Shown piece after piece: positions 30,058 to 39,044 of a stretch of DNA of 64,000 nucleotides. The DNA lies in NCBI RefSeq assembly GCF_008386235.1, contig NZ_CP040671.1:1676001-1740000 (forward strand), written 5' to 3'. Source of the DNA: Thermosynechococcus sp. CL-1 (lineage in GTDB: Bacteria > Cyanobacteriota > Cyanobacteriia > Thermosynechococcales > Thermosynechococcaceae). Each line of letters begins with the position of its first letter. Positions within the stretch are counted from its first letter, which is position 1. Both the position numbers and the translations under genes were made by a program. The notes beneath the pieces are model-generated. The model searched no databases. It was not told where the DNA came from and was given only the letters and a program-made list of their open reading frames with translations.

Positions 30058-31296
30058 ATGGGGGTTCGTTGGCTGCAACGTCTCATTTGTTGTTTAGTGG
30101 TCTTGGTGGGAGTCTGGGGCATTTTCCCCACTGACTCGGCGATCGCCCTAACGGAGGAACAAAAACTCTTTAATGAGGCATGGCGCATTGTCAACCAAGC
30201 CTACGTGGATCCCTCTTTTAATGGCCAAAACTGGTGGCTGGTGCGCGAAAAGGCGCTGAAACGTCCCCTACCCAATCGCGAGGCGACCTATGAGGCCATT
30301 GAAACCATGCTAGCAAGCCTTGAGGATCCCTTTACACGCCTGCTGCGCCCCGCCCAATTTCGTAGCCTGCAAACCACCACGGCTGGGGAACTCACTGGTG
30401 TCGGCTTGCAAATTAGCACTGACCCAGAAACCGGTGTCCTCGAAGTCATTGCCCCCATTGATGGCTCCCCGGCTGCCGAAGCGGGGATTCAACCCCGCGA
30501 TCGCATTCTTGCCATTGATGGCGTCTCCACCACCCAGCTCAGCCTTGATGAAGCCGCCGAAAGAATGCGGGGAGCCGCCGGTTCTGCTGTGCATTTGTTG
30601 TTACAACGGGGCAGTGAAGCTCCTCAAGAAATCACCCTGAAACGGGGACACATTGAGATTAATCCGGTCATGGCTGAGGTTCGCCAAGTGCAGGGGCACA
30701 CCGTTGGCTATATTCGCCTTGGTCAATTTAGCGCTATGGCGGTCACAGAGATGCGCAAAGCCATTCAAATGCTAGAGCAGCAGGGAGTGGAGGAGTACAT
30801 TCTTGATCTGCGCAATAATCCGGGGGGACTGTTGCAGGCGGGGGTGGAAATTGCTCAACTGTGGTTGGATTCGGGGGTCATTGTCTATACCGTCGATCGC
30901 CAAGGGATCATTGATAGCCTCAATGCCAATGGCGGTGCCCTCACCCATGACCCGCTCGTCGTCCTCGTGAATGGCGGAACCGCCAGTGCCAGTGAGATTT
31001 TAGCCGCTGCCCTGCAAGATCATGGCCGTGCTCGACTGGTGGGCGATCGCACCTTTGGCAAAGGCTCGATTCAGTCCCTCTTTAACCTCAGTGATGGCTC
31101 TGGCCTTGCGGTTACCATTGCCCACTACGAAACCCCTAATCACCACAACATCAACAAAGTGGGGATTGAGCCAGATTGGCGGGTTCTCGATGCTCCCGAG
31201 AGTCTGGTGGCCATGGGTACAGCAGCAGATCCCCAATATCTGGCGGCCCTAGAGCTGCTCCACAGTCCGGTTCAAGTCGCTGCTAACGCAGGGTGA
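30058..31296 (+). CDS. ctpA: D1 C-terminal processing protease CtpA
   Basis: This 412-residue protease removes the D1 C-terminal extension after Ala344 on the lumenal side, which is needed to assemble the Mn cluster. A signal peptide ends near SAIA (about residue 30). A PDZ domain covers about 105-190. The Ser/Lys dyad is Ser310 (TASASE) and Lys335 (TFGKGSIQ), with the 25-residue spacing known for the plant/algal enzyme. The NQAYVDPSFNGQNWW start matches CtpA rather than CtpB or CtpC. Both D1 substrates are encoded in this window. The 3' end overlaps the convergent glutathione reductase gene by 14 nt. Confidence 0.95.
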   Translation: MGVRWLQRLICCLVVLVGVWGIFPTDSAIALTEEQKLFNEAWRIVNQAYVDPSFNGQNWWLVREKALKRPLPNREATYEAIETMLASLEDPFTRLLRPAQFRSLQTTTAGELTGVGLQISTDPETGVLEVIAPIDGSPAAEAGIQPRDRILAIDGVSTTQLSLDEAAERMRGAAGSAVHLLLQRGSEAPQEITLKRGHIEINPVMAEVRQVQGHTVGYIRLGQFSAMAVTEMRKAIQMLEQQGVEEYILDLRNNPGGLLQAGVEIAQLWLDSGVIVYTVDRQGIIDSLNANGGALTHDPLVVLVNGGTASASEILAAALQDHGRARLVGDRTFGKGSIQSLFNLSDGSGLAVTIAHYETPNHHNINKVGIEPDWRVLDAPESLVAMGTAADPQYLAALELLHSPVQVAANAG

Positions 31297-32668
31297 CAAA
31301 CTCCTCCGCCGTCGAGGGATGAATGGCCATCGTGGCATCAAAGTCCTTCTTGGTGGCGCCCATTTTGAGGGCGATCGCGATCCCTTGAATAATCTCAGCC
31401 GCATGATCCCCCACCATGTGGGCACCGAGCACCCACTCCGTATTTTTCTCCACCACCAATTTGACGATCACCTTTTCATCTCGACCCGTGAGACTGTGGT
31501 ACATCGGGCGAAAGGCCGCACGGTAGATTCTCACATTCTCTTCCCCCAATTTCGCCTTGGCCTGCGCCTCAGACAGCCCCACCGAAGCCGCCTCCGGCTG
31601 GGAAAACACCGCCGAGGGAATATTCTCATAGCTGAGGGTGCGCGGTAGATTACCAAATTGCGTATCAGCAAAGGCGCGTCCTTCGGCAATGGCTACGGGA
31701 GTGAGGTTGACGCGGTTAGTGCAGTCCCCCACAGCAAAAATGTGTTCTTGATTGGTGCGGTAGTATTCATCCACAGCAATGGCGACAATCCCTTGACTAT
31801 TGGCCGTAAGATGCACCCCCGCCTGATCAAGACCCAGCCCCTGCAAGTTGGGCGCACGCCCCACGGCACACAGCACCGTATCAACTTTAGTTTCACAGGC
31901 TTGCCCCTGCTGTTCGTAGCGAATGCGGATATTGCCCTTCTTGGTGAGCTTCAAGCCTGTAATGTGGCACTGGGGACGGACATCAATGCCGTGGCGAAGC
32001 ATCCCCTCATAGACACCATCTTGAATGTCTTGATCAAAGCCGCGCAGGGGGCGATCGCCCCGCAGAAAGTGAATGACTTCCGTGCCGAGTCCCTGCATAA
32101 TGCCGGCAAACTCAACACTGATGTAGCCGCCCCCAAGGATAGCCATGCGCTTTGGCTGCTTGGGCAACAAAAACATCTCCCGCGAGGTAATGCTGTGTTC
32201 AATGCCCGGCACATTGGGCTTAATCGCTTCCCCCCCGACGGCAATCAAGATTTTCGCCGCTGTCACTCGCTGCTGTACCTGTCCTTGGCGATCCACGAGT
32301 TCTAGGGTGTGGGGGTCAGCAAAGCGGGCAAAAAAGGGCAGCAGTTCGACCCCGGCTTTGGCAAGGTAGCTAATGTGCAGTTGGCTGAGACGATTTACCT
32401 CTTGGTTCACTGCTTGAATCAGTCGCTCCCAGTTCAACTTGGCTTCAACGGGGCGCCAGCCATAGCCGACAGCGTCTTCAAAGAGGTGGCTAAACTTGGA
32501 GCCATAGACCATGAGCTTTTTAGGGACACACCCCCGAATCACACAGGTACCGCCAACTTTATCCCCTTCGGCAATGGCCACCCTAGCGCCGTAGGAAGCT
32601 GCCCGCTTTGAGGCCGCCAAGCCACCGGAGCCGGCACCAATCACAAATAGGTCATAGTCGTAGCTCAT
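31283..32668 (-). CDS. gor: Glutathione reductase (NADPH)
   Basis: This 461-residue flavoprotein disulfide reductase regenerates GSH. Its redox-active pair is Cys42/Cys47 in GGTCVIRGCVPKK. It has two Rossmann motifs: FVIGAGSGGLAASKRA for FAD and LGGGYISVEFAG for the dinucleotide, followed by an Arg-rich stretch. The catalytic His450 is in AIHPSTAEEF. The variant CVIRGC instead of CVNVGC is typical of cyanobacterial and plastid glutathione reductases. It overlaps the convergent ctpA by 14 nt. Confidence 0.93.
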   Translation of the reverse strand: MSYDYDLFVIGAGSGGLAASKRAASYGARVAIAEGDKVGGTCVIRGCVPKKLMVYGSKFSHLFEDAVGYGWRPVEAKLNWERLIQAVNQEVNRLSQLHISYLAKAGVELLPFFARFADPHTLELVDRQGQVQQRVTAAKILIAVGGEAIKPNVPGIEHSITSREMFLLPKQPKRMAILGGGYISVEFAGIMQGLGTEVIHFLRGDRPLRGFDQDIQDGVYEGMLRHGIDVRPQCHITGLKLTKKGNIRIRYEQQGQACETKVDTVLCAVGRAPNLQGLGLDQAGVHLTANSQGIVAIAVDEYYRTNQEHIFAVGDCTNRVNLTPVAIAEGRAFADTQFGNLPRTLSYENIPSAVFSQPEAASVGLSEAQAKAKLGEENVRIYRAAFRPMYHSLTGRDEKVIVKLVVEKNTEWVLGAHMVGDHAAEIIQGIAIALKMGATKKDFDATMAIHPSTAEEFVTLR

Positions 32669-32715
32669 CCTTGCTCCCCAAAACCTAGCCTCAGTCTAGC
32701 GAAATCTGGATCGGG

Positions 32716-32997
32716 TTACATGAAGGCTTGGCGATGAATCGCTTGTAGGGCTTGGTATTCAGCAGTTTTGCCAAGACGGCGCAGCGATCGCAACCGCTGT
32801 TCAATGAGCATGCGCGCATCAGTTCGACTAATCGATTCAAACGCCATCCCCGTCGGCCGCTGGTTGACGATAAAGAAAAGCCGCTGGGCATACAACGTTG
32901 TAAAGAGTTGCCGATGCTCATCAATAGGGCACACCCCATAAAGCAAGCCAAAGGTGGGGTGATTGAGATACTGCTCAGCGGTCATCGAGGGTTTCAT
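32716..32997 (-). CDS. pipX: PII-interacting protein X, NtcA coactivator
   Basis: This 93-residue regulator swaps between the nitrogen signalling protein PII (GlnB) and the transcription factor NtcA according to 2-oxoglutarate. The family core is clear: EQYLNHPTFGLLYGVC, LFTTLYAQRLFFIV and DARMLIEQRLRSLRR. The ATG at 32997 gives the usual length. A second ATG at 32988 and an upstream in-frame codon at 33021 are alternatives. glnB and ntcA are not in the window. It is divergent from the S49 peptidase gene. Confidence 0.92.
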   Translation of the reverse strand: MKPSMTAEQYLNHPTFGLLYGVCPIDEHRQLFTTLYAQRLFFIVNQRPTGMAFESISRTDARMLIEQRLRSLRRLGKTAEYQALQAIHRQAFM

Positions 32998-33156
32998 TAG
33001 TAGAGAGAATCTACCTCGCAAAAGGATCGTGACAGGTCAACACGGCAAGGGTGGCTTGTGAGGGGCAAAAACAGAAGAAAACCGCAAGTGGCGGCTAAAA
33101 TAAGTAAAACATTTAACTGAAAACTTTTCAGATCATACTAAACCCTTTCCTCCTCT

Positions 33157-34266
33157 ATGACGCGCTCCCTTCCCCCCTTTTGGCCCAGTGTGTTTCACCG
33201 CTGTGGTGTGATCTTTTTTGGCACGCTGACGTTTTTTTTCACGTTGGGGGTGGTGGGCTTCAGTGCCACGATCTTCTTTGCCCTCCTCGGAGTCTTGTTG
33301 GCACCTGCTAGTGAAACCAGTCCCTACGAGCACGTCAGCGGCAAGGAGAGCAGTCGCGATCGCATTCTCAGAATTGACATTACTGGGCCAATTCTCGGTA
33401 GCCCGCAAAACGAAGAAGATAGCTTCTTTGCGCCCCTTGTCGGTGTCACCTACGGCTATGAAGTGCAGCAGCAGTTGGCAGAGGCCGCTAAGGACGAAAC
33501 GATTAAAGCCGTCTTTGTTAATATCAGCACTCCCGGCGGCACGATCTTTGGCTCCCAGGCGATCGCCGAAGGTATTAGGAGCTACCGCGCAGCCACCCAA
33601 AAACCGGTCTATGCCTTTATTGAGGGCATTTCTGCCTCCGGTGGCGTTTGGGCTATGGTGACAGCGGATCGGATCTACGCTGATCACGGCAGCATGATTG
33701 GCAGTATTGGCATTCTCGGCCCTAGTGTTTTCTACTACGATCGCCCCACCAGTCTCGATAATGGCCTATTGATGGGAGGCGTTACTGCCAACAGTATTGA
33801 AGAACGGACACTGAGCGCCGGTCGTAGCAAAGATATTGGCAATCCCTTCCGTCGCCTCACCCCCCAAGAAATTGAGGTCTTCCAAGCCGGCCTTGAACAG
33901 GAGTACAGCAAGTTTATTAATCATGTGGCGCAGGCACGGGGCATTGATCCCAGCGTTATTCGCAACGAAATGGGTGCGATGATTTTCAGTAACGAGCAGG
34001 CGCAGCGCTATCGCCTCATTGATGGCACCCGCAGCCGTCCAGACACCCTCAGTGCCCTTGCTAGTGCTGCCAAGCTCAAGGAAGGAGAGTATGCGGTCGT
34101 ACGTTTTCGGCGCGATCGCTCCCCTTTGATCAATCAACTCTTTGGCATTCAGTCACCTCCCCCAGCACCAGAAACCCAGCAGGTGTGGAAACAAGAGCAA
34201 CTGTGTGCCCTCAGCCAATTGCGCGCCCTTGCCTACTATGGTTCCCTGTCGTGCCGTCCCCAGTGA
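33157..34266 (+). CDS. sppA: Signal peptide peptidase SppA-type S49 protease
   Basis: This 369-residue membrane protease has an N-terminal hydrophobic segment (about 17-48). The S49 domain has the nucleophile Ser161 in GISASGGVWAM and a probable general-base Lys225 in SAGRSKDIGNPF. GSIGILGP is also characteristic. It is a single-domain form of about half the length of E. coli SppA. No purine-rich ribosome site precedes the ATG (cctcct instead). Its stop overlaps the trmD start in TGATG. Confidence 0.88.
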   Translation: MTRSLPPFWPSVFHRCGVIFFGTLTFFFTLGVVGFSATIFFALLGVLLAPASETSPYEHVSGKESSRDRILRIDITGPILGSPQNEEDSFFAPLVGVTYGYEVQQQLAEAAKDETIKAVFVNISTPGGTIFGSQAIAEGIRSYRAATQKPVYAFIEGISASGGVWAMVTADRIYADHGSMIGSIGILGPSVFYYDRPTSLDNGLLMGGVTANSIEERTLSAGRSKDIGNPFRRLTPQEIEVFQAGLEQEYSKFINHVAQARGIDPSVIRNEMGAMIFSNEQAQRYRLIDGTRSRPDTLSALASAAKLKEGEYAVVRFRRDRSPLINQLFGIQSPPPAPETQQVWKQEQLCALSQLRALAYYGSLSCRPQ

Positions 34267-34988
34267 TGCGTTTCGATATTATTACCCTCTTTCCAGAGTT
34301 CTTTGCCTCCCCCCTCAGCAGTGGCTTAATGGCCAAAGCCTTGGCACGGGGGATTGCCGAGGTCGTCCTGACCAATCCGCGTGACTTTAGTACTGATAAG
34401 CACCAGCGGGTGGATGATGAACCCTACGGGGGGGGTGTGGGCATGGTGATGAAGCCTGAACCCCTGTTTGCGGCGGTGGAATCGCTGCCCTCCTTGCCCC
34501 GCCGTGAAGTGATCTATGTCACCCCCCAAGGGCAACCCCTGACCCAACAGCACCTCTGGCATTGGTCGCAGGAGCGAGATCAACTAGTGATTCTCTGTGG
34601 TCACTATGAGGGCGTGGATGAGCGGGTCGTCGAGCATTTGGTGACCCAAGAAATCTCCATTGGCGATTTTGTCCTGACCTGTGGGGAAATTCCAGCTCTG
34701 GTGATTCTCAATGGTGTGCTGCGACTGCTGCCCGGCACGGTGGGCAAAGCGGCTTCCCTGCATCAAGACAGTTTTGAGGACGGTCTATTGGACTATCCCC
34801 ACTACACTCGACCCGCAGAGTTTCGGGGGTGGACGGTACCGCCGGTCTTACTTTCTGGTCACCATGGGGAAATTGCGGCTTGGCGGCGGGCACAGCAAAT
34901 TGAACGCACTCACCAACGCCGCCCAGATCTGTATGCGCGCTGGCTGGCTCAGCAGGAAGCCACACTCAAAACCAAGGAAGGAGAATAG
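34266..34988 (+). CDS. trmD: tRNA (guanine-37-N1)-methyltransferase
   Basis: This 240-residue SPOUT enzyme makes m1G37, which prevents frameshifting. Typical motifs are MRFDIITLFPEFF at the start, DDEPYGGGVGMVMKPEP, LCGHYEGVDERV and GDFVLTCGEIPALV of the trefoil knot, and YPHYTRP. The ATG at 34266 gives the family's standard N-terminus and overlaps the sppA stop by one base. Upstream in-frame codons are inside sppA and are rejected. Confidence 0.97.
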   Translation: MRFDIITLFPEFFASPLSSGLMAKALARGIAEVVLTNPRDFSTDKHQRVDDEPYGGGVGMVMKPEPLFAAVESLPSLPRREVIYVTPQGQPLTQQHLWHWSQERDQLVILCGHYEGVDERVVEHLVTQEISIGDFVLTCGEIPALVILNGVLRLLPGTVGKAASLHQDSFEDGLLDYPHYTRPAEFRGWTVPPVLLSGHHGEIAAWRRAQQIERTHQRRPDLYARWLAQQEATLKTKEGE

Positions 34989-35150
34989 GAAATTACTTTA
35001 TACTTCTTAAGAAAATCAGTTATAAATCAGTTATATGTCAAAAAAAAAAAAAAAATAATAGCAAGTATCATCGTAATTATAATGTCTAATCCGAAAGCTG
35101 CTGCGGTTAGCTTTAGTAAGGAACCCCAGTAACTTCCTACGATTAATCCT
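34989..35150 (+). promoter_or_regulatory. AT-rich leader with tandem repeat and poly-A tract
   Basis: The gap before the GGDEF/EAL gene has an exact 11-nt tandem repeat (AATCAGTTATA at 35014-35024 and 35025-35035). A run of 16 A follows at 35040-35055, then a candidate -10 TATAAT at 35078-35083. Poly-A next to a -10 could bend DNA or act as an UP-like element. No -35 was seen. Confidence 0.45.
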
Positions 35151-38100
35151 ATGGATAGTTTGTCCCCTGCTTTCCTAAGGCCTGCCACCCCCAATGCCAG
35201 TGGCGGTGCAGCTCCAATGATCGACCTATTAGGTGGAATGGGGGAAAGTGATGGGGAGCCCTACCTAACAGCAATCCTAGGGGCGCTACCGATTGCTGTG
35301 GCTCTTGCTGATCCTGCGGGGGAAATTTGCTACATTAACCCCTTTGGCCGAAGGCTCTTGGCGGTGACGGATCCCCAAGTGGCGGCAGCCGACATTTGGG
35401 CAAATCTGCAGGTTTATTACTGCGGTAGCGATCGCCCCTATCCCAAGGAGGAGTTGCCCAATAGGCAAGTCCACCAGCGTTTAGAACCCTGTTCCGTGGC
35501 CGTAGATCTGCTGTTGAGCGATCGGCGATTAACCCTAGCAATCCAAGCCCGCCCCATCTTTGATCCCAGCAGCAATCTGCAGTGTATTGTGCTCACGTTT
35601 CAGGACATTACTGGGCGCCAACCTCAGGAAACACAGCCCCAAGGGCTTGCCTGTTCTCGTCAGCAGCAGCCCGATTCTGGGCAGTGTGACTCCGGCATCT
35701 TCCAAGACCAAGGTGATTTTCTTTTATTCCTGCACCCAGATACCACCATCCTATTTGCCAATGAGGCCTTCTGTCGCTTCTTTAACTGTTCTGCTGCTGA
35801 AGTCATTGGTCGCCCCTTAGGGGAGTTGGTCTGCTGTGAAGATGCCGTCTGTTTCCAAGCACAGGTGATGCAGCTTACACCCACTGCGCCCCTATTTACC
35901 TGCGAAAGTTGCCTACCTCATCCCCAAAAAGGGAGTCGCTGGATCCAGTGGCTGAATTCAGGGATTTTTACGGCTGATGGTTCCCTCAGTGGGATTCAAT
36001 CCGTCGGCCGAGATGTTACTGCGCTCAAAAATCAATTACTGCGTGAGCAGGCTCTCAATCGGGTCATCCAAGCCCTGCGCAATTCCCTTGACCTTGAAAC
36101 CATCTTTGGCACCGCTGTGCGGGAAATTGTGGAAATAGGGCTGGGATGGGATGCCTGTGTGGTTCGCTACCTTCCGCAAAGGCAGGTGTGGCAGCCGGTT
36201 GCTGAATATCACAGCGATGCCAATGCGCCGCGGTTTCTTGGCTTTGAAATCCCAGATCAGGACAATCCCTTGGCCACACGGCTGAAGGCAGGAGAAGTGG
36301 TTGCCATCGCCGACACCTGCCAACTGACCGATGCGGTGAATCGAGCCCTTGCGGAACAATTGCCGGGGGCATGGTTACTGGTGCCTTTGATTGTTAAAGA
36401 GCGCCCTTGGGGCAGCCTGAGTTTGTTTATGCCGCACCAAACCCATGCGTGGTCAGAAGTGGAAATCAATTTTATGCGTACCATTGCCACCCAACTGGAG
36501 GTGGCGGTTTACCAGGCCAATCTATACGCCCAAGCCCGCAAAGAACTGGCTAAACGTTCCCGTCTTGCCGCGGCATTGCGCAAGAGTGAAGAACGGTTTC
36601 GCTTGACGGCTCTTCACCTCCCTGGTGCCCTGTTTCGCTATGAACAGTACCCCGATGGTCGCAATCGGGTATTTTATCTGAATCCAATGTGCGAACGTCT
36701 TTGGGGCATCCCGGCGGCGGTGGCTGCTGAGGATGGTGAAAGTTTGTGGCAGCTGGTACATCCAGAGGATCGGGAAGCCACATGGCAATCGGTTCTCTGT
36801 TCTGCGGCAAATTTGACGCCATGGTTTTGGCAATGGCGCATTATTCATCCCACCAGCGGTGAAGTGCGCTGGCTAGAGGGCGCCGGACAGCCCACAGCGG
36901 CGGCTAATGGGGCCGTGGTCTGGTACACCGTGATCTTGGATGTCACTGAGCGCCATTTGGCCGAAGAGCGCCTCAAGGAGCAGCAGGCCCAGTTAGAGGT
37001 GGCTATCCGTGCTTCCAAGATTGGCTTTTATTTTCATGACCTCTCTACAGGAACCATGCTTGTTTCGCCGACCCACAGAGCTCAGCTGGGCGACCTGCCT
37101 AGGACTGAAGCGTTCAGTTGTGCAGATTGGCAGGAGCGACTGTACCCTGAGGATCGCGATCGCGCCCTTGCGGCCTACGAGCAATTTCTGCGCGGTGAAG
37201 CGGACTATGACATTGATTTTCGCCTGCGCCACCGGGATGGTAGCTACCGCTGGTTCCACAGCAATGCCGTGTTAATTCGGGATGCCCAGGGTCGCCCCTG
37301 TAAGGTGGTGGGTACCCATATTGATATTACCGAACGCAAAGCTGCTGAACTGGCGCTGCGCGAAAGCGAAGAACGCTATCGACTGCTGGCGGAAAACATG
37401 ACCGATATTGTGTGCCTTTTAGATCGGGAAGGCCGGTGTTTGTATGTTAGTCCCTCCTATGAAACCCTCTTGGGTTGGTCTTCTAGGATGCTCATTGGTC
37501 AGCATTTTACGCAATTGTGCCATCCCCAAGAGCGATCGCGGGTCAAGCAGGAACTGCAACAGATGATTCAGCAGCAGCGGTTTTGGCCCATCACCCATCG
37601 AGCCTGTACAGCGAATCGGGAGTTGCTCTGGCTAGAAACCCTCTTCAAGCCCCGCTACGACAGTCAGGGACAATTGCAACAGTTGCAGACCAGTTCCCGC
37701 GATGTCACCAGTCGGGTACAGGTGCAATTGCAGCTAGAGCATGAGGCCTATCACGATCCCCTGACAGGGTTGCCCAACCGCCTCTACTTCATGGAGCAGT
37801 TGGCAGCCACAATTGCCGCAGCTCAAAGCAATCCTGAGCTTCACTATGCGGTGCTGTTTTTGGATGTGGATCGCTTTAAGGTGATCAATGACAGCCTCGG
37901 CCATGCAGTGGGCGATCGCCTGCTCATTGCCTTTGCCACTTTGCTGCGGCGTCTCATCGAAAATAGGCATATTGTGGCTCGCCTCGGCGGAGATGAGTTT
38001 GTGATTTTGGCAACCGCTTTACCTCACTTGGAGAGTGCCATTGCCCTTTGCGAGCAAATTACCCGTTGCCTCCAAGAACCCTTGGTCGTAGAGGAGCGGC

Positions 38101-39035
38101 AAATTTTCCTCAGCAGTAGTATTGGTGTGGTCTTTGCCCAAAACGACTATGAAACGGCTTTTGCTGTCCTCAGGGATGCCGATATTGCCCTGTATCAAGC
38201 CAAGGCTCATCCCACAAGACGCTACGCCATCTTTAACGCCCAGATGTACGAACAGGTGCTAGAGCGCCTCCACCTTGAACACGATCTGCGCCATGCCCTC
38301 AGCCATGGAGAACTGCAGCTGTTTTATCAGCCCTTTTTTAATTTGGCGGATCAACAACTGGTGGGCATGGAAGCCTTGGTGCGTTGGCAACATCCTGAAC
38401 GGGGACTGATTCTGCCGGGTGCTTTCATTTCAATTGCTGAGGATACGGGGCTGATTGTTGACCTTGACAAGTGGGTTCTGGAGCAGGCTTGTCGACAGTT
38501 TTGGTTGTGGCAACAGCAGTCCCAAGTAGCAGCCAACGCGATCCTGAGTGTGAATGTCTCGGCCAAGACCCTGAAGCATCCCAGTTTCCGCCACCACCTT
38601 AGCCGCATTCAGCAACAGTATCCCCTGGGCAGAGGACAGTTGGTTCTAGAACTCACCGAAAGCATCGCCCTTGAATTGGGCAGTGAAATGCTGCGTCTCC
38701 TAGAGTCACTGCGGGAGCGCCACATTGAAATTAGTATTGACGATTTTGGAACGGGCTATTCCTGCCTGAGCTATCTCCACAGCCTACCGATTCACCATCT
38801 AAAGGTGGATCGCGCCTTTGTCCAGCAATTGGAAAACAACCAACGCAACCTCAAAATTACCAAGATGATTTTAGTCCTTGCTCAGGAGTTGGGCTACCGC
38901 GTCATTGCCGAAGGGATTGAAACCCACGAGCAACTGCACATCCTGCAGCGACTGGGGTGTGATTATGGTCAAGGGTATCTCTTTGCCCGACCCATGCCTG
39001 CTGAAGCCCTCGCATCCCTCCTGAAAGCCCACTAA
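35151..39035 (+). CDS. PAS/GAF multi-sensor c-di-GMP enzyme (GGDEF and EAL)
   Basis: This 1294-residue cytoplasmic protein has several sensor modules: PAS-like domains at about 40-155 and 180-295, a GAF domain at about 305-460, and three more PAS/PAC units at about 480-870. A GGDEF domain follows from about 865, with its signature intact at 946-950. An EAL domain has EAL at 1074-1076 plus ELTES, DDFGTGYS and KVDRAF. Both domains look catalytically competent. The RxxD inhibitory site expected before GGDEF is replaced by ENRH. No transmembrane segment was seen. Signals sensed are unknown. The GAF domain lacks an obvious bilin-binding cysteine context. Confidence 0.9.
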   Translation: MDSLSPAFLRPATPNASGGAAPMIDLLGGMGESDGEPYLTAILGALPIAVALADPAGEICYINPFGRRLLAVTDPQVAAADIWANLQVYYCGSDRPYPKEELPNRQVHQRLEPCSVAVDLLLSDRRLTLAIQARPIFDPSSNLQCIVLTFQDITGRQPQETQPQGLACSRQQQPDSGQCDSGIFQDQGDFLLFLHPDTTILFANEAFCRFFNCSAAEVIGRPLGELVCCEDAVCFQAQVMQLTPTAPLFTCESCLPHPQKGSRWIQWLNSGIFTADGSLSGIQSVGRDVTALKNQLLREQALNRVIQALRNSLDLETIFGTAVREIVEIGLGWDACVVRYLPQRQVWQPVAEYHSDANAPRFLGFEIPDQDNPLATRLKAGEVVAIADTCQLTDAVNRALAEQLPGAWLLVPLIVKERPWGSLSLFMPHQTHAWSEVEINFMRTIATQLEVAVYQANLYAQARKELAKRSRLAAALRKSEERFRLTALHLPGALFRYEQYPDGRNRVFYLNPMCERLWGIPAAVAAEDGESLWQLVHPEDREATWQSVLCSAANLTPWFWQWRIIHPTSGEVRWLEGAGQPTAAANGAVVWYTVILDVTERHLAEERLKEQQAQLEVAIRASKIGFYFHDLSTGTMLVSPTHRAQLGDLPRTEAFSCADWQERLYPEDRDRALAAYEQFLRGEADYDIDFRLRHRDGSYRWFHSNAVLIRDAQGRPCKVVGTHIDITERKAAELALRESEERYRLLAENMTDIVCLLDREGRCLYVSPSYETLLGWSSRMLIGQHFTQLCHPQERSRVKQELQQMIQQQRFWPITHRACTANRELLWLETLFKPRYDSQGQLQQLQTSSRDVTSRVQVQLQLEHEAYHDPLTGLPNRLYFMEQLAATIAAAQSNPELHYAVLFLDVDRFKVINDSLGHAVGDRLLIAFATLLRRLIENRHIVARLGGDEFVILATALPHLESAIALCEQITRCLQEPLVVEERQIFLSSSIGVVFAQNDYETAFAVLRDADIALYQAKAHPTRRYAIFNAQMYEQVLERLHLEHDLRHALSHGELQLFYQPFFNLADQQLVGMEALVRWQHPERGLILPGAFISIAEDTGLIVDLDKWVLEQACRQFWLWQQQSQVAANAILSVNVSAKTLKHPSFRHHLSRIQQQYPLGRGQLVLELTESIALELGSEMLRLLESLRERHIEISIDDFGTGYSCLSYLHSLPIHHLKVDRAFVQQLENNQRNLKITKMILVLAQELGYRVIAEGIETHEQLHILQRLGCDYGQGYLFARPMPAEALASLLKAH

Positions 39036-39044
39036 AATATTGGC

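Noticed and set aside
33000-33014. GTAGA-GAGAA-TCTAC dyad just before pipX, like an NtcA box
   Set aside because: NtcA sites are GTA-N8-TAC and here the spacing is 9, with no -10 at the right distance. It is too close to the pipX start to act as an activator site.
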